Origin: Pseudomonadota bacterium | Lineage (GTDB): Bacteria; Pseudomonadota; Gammaproteobacteria; Burkholderiales; SG8-39 | Reading direction: 5' to 3' | Assembly (NCBI GenBank): GCA_021813275.1 | Contig: JAKALD010000004.1 | Span: forward strand, 1 to 36,227 | Length of the DNA stretch: 36,227 bases | Shown: positions 28,572 to 36,227 of the stretch, one piece after another | Layout: the number at the start of each line of letters is the position of its first letter | How positions within the stretch are numbered: position 1 is the first letter of the stretch | Position numbers and translations under genes: made by a program | The notes under the pieces: model-generated | Databases searched by the model: none | The model's input: the letters and a program-made list of their open reading frames with translations, nothing else | Told to the model about the DNA's origin: nothing

Positions 28572-29243
28572 ATGTCGTTTTTTATTACCTTGGTGGAGAT
28601 GACCGACGCGAATCGGCGGGATTTGGAGAGCGTGCCGAAGGTCCACGAGATGATCCACCGGGGTCTGACCCTCTCGGAATATCGCGCGTTTCTGCACGAC
28701 CTCTACCACGTTGTCTGGCATTTCTGCCCGATCATGGCCACCGCGGCGTCGCATTGCGACGATCGTTTTCGCGGCGTGCGTTATGAGCTCTACGAACGCA
28801 TCAATGAAGAGCAACATCACGAGGAGTGGGTGCTTGAGGACATCGAGGCGATGGGGGGGAACGCAAAGCAGGTCAGCGTCACTCCGCCCAGCCCGCCTGT
28901 ACAAGCAATGATCGGGTTCAATTACTCGGCCTGTGAGCGCATCCATCCATGCTCCGTGTTGGGGATGCTTTACACGCTCGAGGTTGTGGCGTCCGTCTAC
29001 GGGGGGAGGGTGTCGGACTCGATCGCGCGCGCGCTCGGGCGCGATACCGAAGCTGGCGGTTTCAAGTTTCTCTCCTCACACGCGACAATGGATGTCGAGC
29101 ACATGGCGAAGCTCAACAAGCTCGTGAAAACGATTGAAGACTCCGTCGCGCAACAGGCCATCATCGACGCCACGCGCGTTAACTTCTATCAGTTCAGCCA
29201 GATGTTCCGCGAGGGCGGGTTCCAGTCGCTCGTCACCGGCTGA
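28572..29243 (+). CDS. Heme-oxygenase-like diiron protein (HDO superfamily) in the rpf cluster
   Basis: This 223-residue, largely helical protein belongs to the TenA/PqqC/heme-oxygenase-like superfamily. A non-heme diiron ligand set is visible: E80 and H83 in NEEQHHEE, E137 in LYTLEVVAS, and H170, D174, H177 in SHATMDVEHM. The spacing H-x3-D-x2-H equals the third ligand helix of HDO oxygenases such as SznF, and E-x2-H resembles UndA, which oxidises fatty acids. There is no signal peptide, so it is cytoplasmic. It lies between rpfC and the convergent rpfF, whose product makes the fatty-acid signal DSF; a role in modifying DSF, its precursor or a related lipid is inferred, not shown. The ATG at 28572 follows GGAGAG. 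Composition is less GC-rich, like rpfC and rpfF. Confidence 0.75.
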   Translation: MSFFITLVEMTDANRRDLESVPKVHEMIHRGLTLSEYRAFLHDLYHVVWHFCPIMATAASHCDDRFRGVRYELYERINEEQHHEEWVLEDIEAMGGNAKQVSVTPPSPPVQAMIGFNYSACERIHPCSVLGMLYTLEVVASVYGGRVSDSIARALGRDTEAGGFKFLSSHATMDVEHMAKLNKLVKTIEDSVAQQAIIDATRVNFYQFSQMFREGGFQSLVTG

Positions 29244-29275
29244 TCGACAGTGAACGTCCCGGTCGCGCGGCAGGC

Positions 29276-30202
29276 CTAGGCCGTAGCCGCGAGCGCATCA
29301 GCTGTGACGTCAGGGACATCGCCATATTCCATGCGTCGCATTTGTGCACGGACGATCCGGCTCATCATCTTCAGGTCGCGATCCTCTAGTCGCATGGCGG
29401 CGTCTACCCAAGTCTCTGTGATAGCGTCCAGTTCGTCGCGCGTCACCGGATGAATGAGCTGCCGCGTGCGGAACACCGCCTGCACGCCGTTGCGCCGCTT
29501 GCCGTTCTTCGCGATCCATTCATGCACAGCTGACGCCCCGTCGCCGTCCTTTGCAAGGACGTCCACCACGCCCATCTCGTGTAGCTGTTTGGCTGGCAAT
29601 ACGCGGCCGGAGAGGATGAGCTCTTCCGCCGCGCGCATGCCGAGCCGACGCGCGAGAAGGCTGTACGCGCCCATCCCGGGAAATAGGTTGAACAGAATCT
29701 CGGGCAACCCCATCAGCGCGCTTTCCTCGGCGACGATCACATCCGAAGAGAGCGCGGACTCGAACCCGCCACCCAGCGCATCACCTTGCACTAGAGAGAT
29801 TGTGGTCAACGCCGGGCTGAAGAAGTTCTGAATGCGCGGGTACATATTGTCGATGCACAGCTTCGCATAATGCGCGAGCGCATCGCGATCGCGTGCCTTA
29901 ATGAGGAGCACGAACAACGCCAAATCGCCACCAAGGTTAAACACCCGCGGCGTTCTCGAGGCTAGAACGTAGTAGTTTGCCTTGTGGTGTTCGCCATCGA
30001 CCTCGACCCGGCCCTGGTTCGAGGCGAGCGCACAATCGTGAGAGCGAATGTCCTTGAGCAATCCCAAGCTGAAGCACGGGGTCCCCTTAGGCTTGAAATA
30101 CCCCCAGATCGTCCCGCTGCCGGGCTCGAACTCGGTTTCGTATTGCGTGTTCCTCTTTCCGTAGGGCACACGAAGGCCCATCGCATCGCGCAGATTGCTC
30201 AC
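29276..30202 (-). CDS. rpfF: DSF synthase RpfF (enoyl-CoA hydratase/isomerase fold)
   Basis: This 308-residue crotonase-fold protein matches remembered Xanthomonas RpfF over most of its length: FNLGGDLALF, LVQGDALGGGFESALS, MGLPEILFNLFPGMGAYS, GMGVVDVL and the closing ITETWVDAAMRLEDRDLK. The two catalytic glutamates are E148 in GGGFE and E168 in GLPE, with the same 20-residue spacing as E141 and E161 of Xanthomonas. RpfF dehydrates 3-hydroxyacyl-ACP and releases cis-2-unsaturated fatty acids, the DSF signal. GTG at 30202 has AAGGGGA (30214-30208) five bases upstream; the in-frame ATG at 30181 is the alternative. It converges on the diiron gene with 32 bases between stops. Confidence 0.93.
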   Translation of the reverse strand: MSNLRDAMGLRVPYGKRNTQYETEFEPGSGTIWGYFKPKGTPCFSLGLLKDIRSHDCALASNQGRVEVDGEHHKANYYVLASRTPRVFNLGGDLALFVLLIKARDRDALAHYAKLCIDNMYPRIQNFFSPALTTISLVQGDALGGGFESALSSDVIVAEESALMGLPEILFNLFPGMGAYSLLARRLGMRAAEELILSGRVLPAKQLHEMGVVDVLAKDGDGASAVHEWIAKNGKRRNGVQAVFRTRQLIHPVTRDELDAITETWVDAAMRLEDRDLKMMSRIVRAQMRRMEYGDVPDVTADALAATA

Positions 30203-30316
30203 TTGATTCCCCTTCCCAAAGGGCCCCCTTGGCGGAGGGCTGTTATGTCTCGGCCCGGACTCAGGGATAAGGCAAGCCCGAACCTCCCGCGTCGATTAGA
30301 CCCCCGATCCGATCTA

Positions 30317-30332
30317 TGTGCAATCTGTCACA
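30317..30332 (-). promoter_or_regulatory. CRP/Clp-type binding site upstream of rpfF
   Basis: TGTGC-AATCTG-TCACA (plus strand) differs by one base from TGTGA-N6-TCACA. It lies about 115 bases upstream of the rpfF GTG, a workable distance for an activator or repressor. A matching site precedes rpfG. Confidence 0.45.
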
Positions 30333-30496
30333 CCCCGCGCAGGGACCTCTTCGCCTTGGCCATCGCGCATTGCGAAGGCTTCGTGATCGCGCAGCCGCTC
30401 GACCGTAATGTCATTCAGGCAGCGAGCGGGGGCGAGTCGGAGACTGGTGATCGTTTCGTGATCCGGCGAGGTACCTGCCGTGCGCTCGAGGCCACA

Positions 30497-30516
30497 GATC
30501 GTGGGCGGACACGATC
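30497..30516. repeat. Perfect inverted repeat GATCGTG-N6-CACGATC
   Basis: Two perfect 7-base arms (30497-30503 and 30510-30516) flank GGCGGA. Related heptamers TTCGTGATC occur as direct copies at 30380-30388 and 30455-30463, and GATCACG at 30513-30519. It may be a regulator site or an RNA hairpin; its function is unknown. Confidence 0.35.
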
Positions 30517-30783
30517 ACGCGATCGGGCGACTCTTGCTGCGTATGCAAGCTTGCGGCAGTCACCCGGGCCACGACGAGTCGCGCTCGGCTCTTGACCCCG
30601 GAAGCACGCATACCCTCGCGCCCGACGGACCGCGTGAACGACGGGCGGCGAGCGTCGGCGCGTCGTGGCAGACGCGCGTTCGCTCGAACCGTTGGGAGGC
30701 GGACCCGGCAATTGGAGGATCGTCGGCGGATGGGTTAAAGTCCCCGTTCGAGCGAATCGCGCGGCAATCTCGTGGGGGGCAGC

Positions 30784-32490
<1,707 letters not shown>

Positions 32491-32532
32491 GCCGGGACGC
32501 CCCCGTGGAGCCGCTCGTGCGGTGGCGCATGG

Positions 32533-33012
32533 CTATGCGATTCTCGCCAGCCGCTGATCTGCGCATTCCGCAAGGAGCGCGCTCGCCGGACCGCGCCCCG
32601 GAATCCGCGCTTCGGGGTCGAGCTCGAGCAGCGGCCGCAGCACGAAGGCGCGCTCGTGCATGCGCGGGTGAGGCACCCTCAGCCCGGCCGAGTCGATGCG
32701 CGCATCCCCGTAGAGCAGCAGGTCGAGGTCGAGCGTACGCGGCGCGTCGGCGAAGGAGCGTTCGCGGCCGTGGCGCCGCTCGACGGCGAGCAGCTCGGCA
32801 AGCAGCCGCTCGGCCGACAGAGCGGTCTCGATCCGCGCCACGGCATTGACGAAGTCGGGCTGCGCCGCGTAGCCGAGCGGGGCGCTGCGATACAGCGACG
32901 AGCGCGCCGTGACGCGCGTCTGCGGCAAGCGGTCGAGCTCGTCGAGCGCCGCGAGCACCTGATCGCGCGGCGCGGCCAGATTGGCGCCCAAGCCGACGTA
33001 CGCGGCGACCAT
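32533..33012 (-). CDS. folK: 2-amino-4-hydroxy-6-hydroxymethyldihydropteridine pyrophosphokinase
   Basis: This 159-residue enzyme of folate synthesis transfers pyrophosphate from ATP to 6-hydroxymethyl-dihydropterin. The N-terminus AYVGLGANLAAPRDQV, then SSLYRSAPLGYAAQPDFVNAV, HGRERSFADAPRTLDLDLL with the two Mg-binding Asp, and VPHPRMHERAFVLRPL are the standard signatures in order. ATG at 33012 lies two bases after the pcnB stop, so the two are coupled. A longer open frame upstream in the same phase is only an overlap with pcnB. Confidence 0.95.
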   Translation of the reverse strand: MVAAYVGLGANLAAPRDQVLAALDELDRLPQTRVTARSSLYRSAPLGYAAQPDFVNAVARIETALSAERLLAELLAVERRHGRERSFADAPRTLDLDLLLYGDARIDSAGLRVPHPRMHERAFVLRPLLELDPEARIPGRGPASALLAECADQRLARIA

Positions 33013-33014
33013 GG

Positions 33015-34340
33015 TCAGCCTTCCGGCCCGGCCTGAGGGGCCGCCGCGGGTTTTCTGCGCCGGCGCCGGCGCCGCTTTCTCGGCCCGGTCTCGGGCAGCA
33101 GCATGGCGCGCCGCGTCTCGAGGTCGGCGTCCTGGTAGGTGCGCCACCAGGCCTCGAGCTCCGCGGGCACCTCGCCGCTCGCCGCGCGCAGCGCCAGGAA
33201 GTCGTAGCCCATCCGGAAGCGCGGGTGCTCGAGCAGCCGGTGCGGGCGCTGTCCCGAGCGCTGCTCGAAGCGCGGCTGCAGCGCCCAGATCTCGCGCATG
33301 GTCGCGGTCAGCTTGCGCGTGATGGCGAGCTTCTCGCATTGCGCGTCGAGGATCTCGTCCATGGCGGCTTCGAGCGCGGGCAGCGAGCGCTCGCCGCGCG
33401 CCTGCCGCGCCTTCCAGGCCGCGAGCACCTGGTGCCAGAGGAGCGCCGCGAACAGGAACGCCGGCGACACCGGGCGATCGGTGCGCACGCGCTCGTCCGT
33501 CTGCGCCAGGGCGAGCGTCACGAACCGCTCGCCCAGAGGCTGCTCGAGGATCATGTCGAGCAGCGGCAGCAGCCCCTTGTGCAGGCCTTCGTCGCGCAGC
33601 TGGCGCACGCACGCGCTGGCGTGCCCCGAGAGCAGCAGCTTGAGCATCTCGTCGAATACGCGCGCCGCGGGCACGTGCTCGATGAGGCCCGCGAGCCGGC
33701 GCACGGGCGCGCGGGTCGCCGGATCGAGCGTGAATCCGAGCTTCGCCGACATTCGCACCGCACGCAGCATGCGCACCGGGTCCTCGCGATAGCGAGTCTC
33801 CGGATCGCCGATCACGCGCAGCACGCGCTTGCGCAGGTCGGCCAGCCCGCCGTGGTAGTCGATGATCTCGCCGCTTCCCGGGTCGTAGTACAGCGCGTTG
33901 ATGCTGAAGTCGCGCCGCCGCGCGTCCTCCTCCAGCGAGCCGAACACGTTGTCGCGCAGCACGCGCCCGTGCTCGTCCTTCTCCACGGTCTCGAGATCCG
34001 CGGCGCGGAACGTCGAAACCTCAACCGTTTCGTGCCCCATGATGACGTGCACCAGCCGGAAGCGGCGGCCGATGATGTGCGCGCGGCGGAACAGCGGCTT
34101 GATCTGCTCGGGGCGCGCGTCGGTCGCCACGTCGTAATCCTTGGGCGCGATGCCGAGCAGCAGGTCGCGCACCGCGCCGCCGACCACGTAGGCGGCGAAC
34201 CCGGCCCCGCGCAAGGCCTCGCAGACCTTGCGCGCACCCGGGCTGATCGCTTCGGGCGCGATCCCGTGCCGCTCGGGCGGCACGCGCTGCGGTGAGCGGC
34301 CGCCCAGGCCCAGGACGCGGCGGATGAACCTCTTGATCAT
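33015..34340 (-). CDS. pcnB: Poly(A) polymerase I
   Basis: This 441-residue class II nucleotidyltransferase adds poly(A) tails to RNA 3' ends and so promotes decay. The catalytic head has YVVGGAVRDLLLG and the DxD pair D68/D70 in KDYDVATD. RRDFSINALYYDPGSGEI and RVIGDPETRYREDPVRMLRA are further conserved blocks. A strongly basic C-terminal tail (RKRRRRRRRKPAA) fits RNA binding. The PcnB start MIKRFIRRVLG plus HGI is typical and distinguishes it from CCA-adding enzymes. ATG at 34340 has TAAAAT twelve bases upstream on its strand, implying a very short leader. Confidence 0.94.
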   Translation of the reverse strand: MIKRFIRRVLGLGGRSPQRVPPERHGIAPEAISPGARKVCEALRGAGFAAYVVGGAVRDLLLGIAPKDYDVATDARPEQIKPLFRRAHIIGRRFRLVHVIMGHETVEVSTFRAADLETVEKDEHGRVLRDNVFGSLEEDARRRDFSINALYYDPGSGEIIDYHGGLADLRKRVLRVIGDPETRYREDPVRMLRAVRMSAKLGFTLDPATRAPVRRLAGLIEHVPAARVFDEMLKLLLSGHASACVRQLRDEGLHKGLLPLLDMILEQPLGERFVTLALAQTDERVRTDRPVSPAFLFAALLWHQVLAAWKARQARGERSLPALEAAMDEILDAQCEKLAITRKLTATMREIWALQPRFEQRSGQRPHRLLEHPRFRMGYDFLALRAASGEVPAELEAWWRTYQDADLETRRAMLLPETGPRKRRRRRRRKPAAAPQAGPEG

Positions 34341-34351
34341 GAAGGGCGGGG

Positions 34352-34357
34352 ATTTTA
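34352..34357 (-). promoter_or_regulatory. -10 element of pcnB
   Basis: TAAAAT on the minus strand sits in GGCTAAAATCC, the same eleven bases found at the class I aminotransferase promoter (13401-13411). It ends eleven bases before the pcnB ATG, leaving a leader of about five bases. Confidence 0.5.
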
Positions 34358-34395
34358 GCCTCTTCTCGCCTGAGGCGCGGCCCGCGCGGAGAGCT

Positions 34396-35070
34396 TCAGG
34401 ATGCTTGCCGCCTGAGCGAGATCACCGGCCAGCCGCGCCGGCCGGCCTCGTCGGCGAGCTGCGCATCGGGATCGACCGCGACCGGGCGCGTCACGCGCGC
34501 GAGCAGCGGCAGGTCGTTGTGCGAATCGCTGTAGAAGGTGCTCTCGGCGAAGCTCGCCAGGGGCCGGCCCAGGCCGGCGAGCCATTCGTCGACGCGCCGG
34601 ATCTTGCCCTCGCGAAAGCAGGGGGTGCCCGCGACCCGGCCGGTGAACCGCCCGCCGGCCTTCTCGGGCTCGGTCGCGATCAGGTGCGGCACGCCGAACT
34701 CGCGCGCGATCGGCGCGGTCACGAAGCTGTTCGTCGCGGTGACGATCGCGCACAGGTCGCCGGCCGCGATGTGGCCCCGCACCAAGTCGCGCGCGCGCGG
34801 CGTGATCATCGGGCGGATGCGGCTCGCCATGAAGGCGGCGTGCCAGCGCGCCAGGTCCTCGGGCGCGTGCTCGGCCAGCGGCCGCAGCGCGAAGCCGAGG
34901 TACTCGTGGATGTCGAGCGTCCCGGCGGCGTACTGCTCGTAATAGGCGCGGTTCTGTGCCTCGTAGGCCTCGCGCGCGAGCACCCCGCGGTCGACGAGGA
35001 ACTGGCCCCATTCGTAGTCGCTGTCGCCCGCGAGCAGCGTGTTGTCCAGGTCGAAGAGCGCGAGCTTCAC
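34396..35070 (-). CDS. HAD-superfamily hydrolase, subfamily IB (SerB-like phosphatase)
   Basis: This 224-residue protein has LALFDLDNTLL with nucleophile D7 and acid D9, IVTATNSFVTAPIA with the second-motif Thr, a Lys in REGKIRRVDEW and the fourth motif YSDSHNDLPLL with paired Asp. This arrangement is that of HAD-IB phosphatases related to phosphoserine phosphatase. Members in this genomic place are annotated as such, but their substrate is uncertain (phosphoserine, histidinol phosphate and others are known in the group). GTG at 35070 overlaps the hda stop by 4 bases (GTGA). It precedes pcnB by 55 bases, where a separate promoter lies. Confidence 0.9.
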   Translation of the reverse strand: MKLALFDLDNTLLAGDSDYEWGQFLVDRGVLAREAYEAQNRAYYEQYAAGTLDIHEYLGFALRPLAEHAPEDLARWHAAFMASRIRPMITPRARDLVRGHIAAGDLCAIVTATNSFVTAPIAREFGVPHLIATEPEKAGGRFTGRVAGTPCFREGKIRRVDEWLAGLGRPLASFAESTFYSDSHNDLPLLARVTRPVAVDPDAQLADEAGRRGWPVISLRRQAS

Positions 35071-35723
35071 CCCTCCAGCTCCTGCAGCGCCTGACGCACC
35101 AGGGGCAGCGTGACCGAGCGTTGCCGCTCGAGCGAGTAGCGGTCCAGGTGCTCCAGGATCGCGTTGAGCGACGGCATGTCGCGCCGCACATGCGTGAGCA
35201 CATACCAGACGACGTCGTCGGCGAGCCGCAGCCCGCGCCGCTCGGCCTCGGCGCGCAGCCACAGCGCCTTGTCGGCGTCGGTGAGCGGATGCACCTGGTA
35301 GGCGAGCCCCCAGCCGAGACGGCTGCGCAGGTCGTCGCGCAGCGCGAGCTGCGCCGGCGGGACATTGCCGGCCGCGAGCACGGTGCCCGCGCCGTCGCGC
35401 GCGCGGTTGATCAGGCGAAAGACCGCGACCTGCTCGTCGTCGGCGAGTCGCTCGACGTCGTCGACCGCCAGCAGGCGCACTTCCGGGGCACCGAGCACCG
35501 AGCCCGCGGACACGTACCCTGCGTCCGGCGCGGCGCGGACCGCTGCGCGCAGCAGGTGCGTGCGCCCCGAGCCGGGATCGCCCCACAGATAGATGACCGC
35601 TTCCTTCGAGCGTGCGCCCGCTACATCGCGCAGGCGCGCGAGCAGCTCGACATTGGCCCCCGGCACGAAATTGTCGAACGTGGCCTCGGGCGCCGGCTGG
35701 ATCGCGAGCAGGAGCTGCCGCAT
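35067..35723 (-). CDS. hda: DnaA regulatory inactivator Hda
   Basis: This 218-residue AAA+ protein is homologous to the middle part of DnaA. The N-terminal MRQLLLAIQP holds a clamp-binding-like QLLLAI (residues 3-8), followed by FDNFVPGANVELL. The P-loop GDPGSGRTH (48-56) has Arg where DnaA has Lys, as in E. coli Hda. LLAVDDVERL is the Walker B region, and RSRLGWGLAYQVHPL carries the sensor/arginine-finger region. With the sliding clamp it promotes hydrolysis of DnaA-bound ATP after initiation. ATG at 35723 lies two bases after the stop of the membrane-protein gene; its stop overlaps the HAD gene. Confidence 0.93.
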   Translation of the reverse strand: MRQLLLAIQPAPEATFDNFVPGANVELLARLRDVAGARSKEAVIYLWGDPGSGRTHLLRAAVRAAPDAGYVSAGSVLGAPEVRLLAVDDVERLADDEQVAVFRLINRARDGAGTVLAAGNVPPAQLALRDDLRSRLGWGLAYQVHPLTDADKALWLRAEAERRGLRLADDVVWYVLTHVRRDMPSLNAILEHLDRYSLERQRSVTLPLVRQALQELEG

Positions 35724-35725
35724 TC

Positions 35726-36227
35726 CTAGCGGTCCTCGCGTTCGTCGCGATACAGCGCGCTCGCGAGGTAGGCGCCCTCGAGATGCCGCAGGCCGACCAG
35801 CAGCGCCGCGCTCGCCGGCAGCGCGAGCAGCACGCCGAAAAAGCCGAACAGCTGGCCGAAGGCGAGCAGCGCGAAGATGACCGCGACCGGGTGCAGCCCG
35901 ATGCGCTCGCCGACGAGCAGCGGCGTGACCGCCATGCCCTCGAGCGTCTGGCCGATGCCGAAGGCGAGCCAGACCCAGAGCACGCCGCCGAAGTGGCCGA
36001 ACTGCAGCACCGCGGCGATCGTGCCGAGCGTGAACCCTGTGAGCGCGCCGACGTAGGGGATGAACACGAGCACGCCGGTGATGATCCCGATCGGCAGCGC
36101 GAACTCCAGGCGTGCGAGCCACAGCGCGAAGACGTAGTACAGGCTCATCACCAGGATGACGAGCAATTCGCCGCGCAGGAACTCGGCGAGCACCGCGTCG
36201 ATTTCGCCCAGGAGCGCGCGCGCGCGC
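35726..36227 (-). CDS. AI-2E / PerM family membrane transporter, C-terminal part
   Basis: The gene enters from the right edge; 166 codons and the stop (35728-35726) are visible. The fragment starts RARALLGEIDAVLAEFLRG, which matches the region before the last block of spans in the AI-2E/PerM family, then shows LPIGIITGVLVFIPYVGA, LEGMAVTPLLVGERIGLHP and FFGVLLALPASAALLVGL. About four hydrophobic spans remain. Family members are inner-membrane permeases; one exports the AI-2 signal, others serve ion/proton antiport, so the substrate is open. In betaproteobacteria this gene usually lies between purM and hda. The right edge is a CG-alternating stretch. Confidence 0.88.
   Translation of the reverse strand, partial: RARALLGEIDAVLAEFLRGELLVILVMSLYYVFALWLARLEFALPIGIITGVLVFIPYVGALTGFTLGTIAAVLQFGHFGGVLWVWLAFGIGQTLEGMAVTPLLVGERIGLHPVAVIFALLAFGQLFGFFGVLLALPASAALLVGLRHLEGAYLASALYRDEREDR

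Larger units (their letters stand above)
30203..30783. other. 580-base gap upstream of rpfF with regulatory-looking sequence
   Basis: I see no convincing gene here. The stretch holds the rpfF ribosome site (30208-30214), a short hairpin just before it (CCAAAGGG...CCCTTGG, 30216-30232), a CRP/Clp-like site (30317-30332), a perfect inverted repeat (30497-30516), several copies of the heptamer CGTGATC or its complement between 30380 and 30520, and TAAAGT near 30735 as a possible -10 for the 79-residue gene. An open frame at 30245-30595 has no recognisable domain. A small RNA cannot be excluded. Confidence 0.5.

Noticed and set aside
26040-30260. A mobile element or prophage as carrier of the lower-GC rpf segment.
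   Set aside because: No transposase, integrase, direct target repeats or inverted ends are visible; the tRNA-Leu gene upstream is complete but no repeat of its 3' end was found near the far border.
30245-30595. Plus-strand open frame of about 116 codons upstream of the 79-residue gene, containing a CxxCH (CAICH) motif.
   Set aside because: No ribosome site, no signal peptide for a cytochrome, Arg-rich low-complexity end and no recognisable domain; a single CxxCH arises easily by chance.
36212-36227. Alternating CG run at the right edge as possible Z-DNA or repeat.
   Set aside because: It is in-frame coding sequence (Arg-Ala repeats) of the membrane protein and short; ordinary for this base composition.

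Overview
The window is GC-rich, gene-dense chromosomal DNA from a Gram-negative bacterium, most likely a betaproteobacterium. This is an inference from gene content and order: hda / HAD phosphatase / pcnB / folK / deoxynucleoside kinase / panC in one row, tgt-yajC-secD-secF next to queA, E. coli-type purB and mnmA, and periplasmic binding-protein transporters. I see no insertion sequence, integrase, CRISPR array or rRNA. There is one tRNA gene, tRNA-Leu(CAA).

Layout. (1) 1-869: the 5' end of a glutamine-dependent NAD synthetase on the minus strand, diverging from a small toxin-antitoxin pair that looks like TumE/TumA. (2) 883-11216: a catabolic block. It starts with a beta-alanine/omega-amino acid:pyruvate transaminase broken by a +1 frameshift. 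A tightly overlapping operon follows: peptide-type ABC transporter (binding protein, two permeases, two ATPases), 2,3-diaminopropionate ammonia-lyase, an M20-family N-carbamoyl amino acid hydrolase and a nitrilase-fold N-carbamoyl-D-amino acid hydrolase. Together these look like an uptake and degradation route for ureido (carbamoyl) amino acids, possibly of 2,3-diaminopropionate. (3) 11232-19000: housekeeping genes: CorA, alanine dehydrogenase diverging from a class I aminotransferase with a Nudix hydrolase and mnmA behind it, a secreted dienelactone-hydrolase-like protein, a YibF-like GST and purB. (4) 19028-24526, all minus: queA, tgt, yajC, secD, secF (queuosine tRNA modification and Sec export). 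(5) 24590-30202: tRNA-Leu, then a diffusible signal factor (DSF) quorum-sensing cluster: rpfG (c-di-GMP phosphodiesterase), rpfC (hybrid sensor kinase with a TM sensor), a heme-oxygenase-like diiron protein, and rpfF (DSF synthase) on the opposite strand. (6) 30203-30783: a 580-base gap without a convincing gene, then a 79-residue orphan protein. (7) 31020-36227, all minus: panC, deoxynucleoside kinase, folK, pcnB, HAD phosphatase, hda and the end of an AI-2E/PerM-type membrane protein cut by the window edge.

Most interesting points. The rpf cluster carries an extra gene with a diiron ligand pattern (E80, H83, E137, H170, D174, H177) between rpfC and rpfF, which may modify the fatty-acid signal or a related lipid. 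CRP/Clp-type sites (one mismatch each to TGTGA-N6-TCACA) lie upstream of both rpfG and rpfF. Base composition drops abruptly near the start of rpfC and recovers after rpfF, as if rpfC, the diiron gene and rpfF arrived, or were replaced, separately from rpfG. The second candidate for something new is the pairing of D- and L-type carbamoylases with diaminopropionate ammonia-lyase in one transporter operon. All functions are read from sequence motifs and remembered family sequences; no database search was possible.
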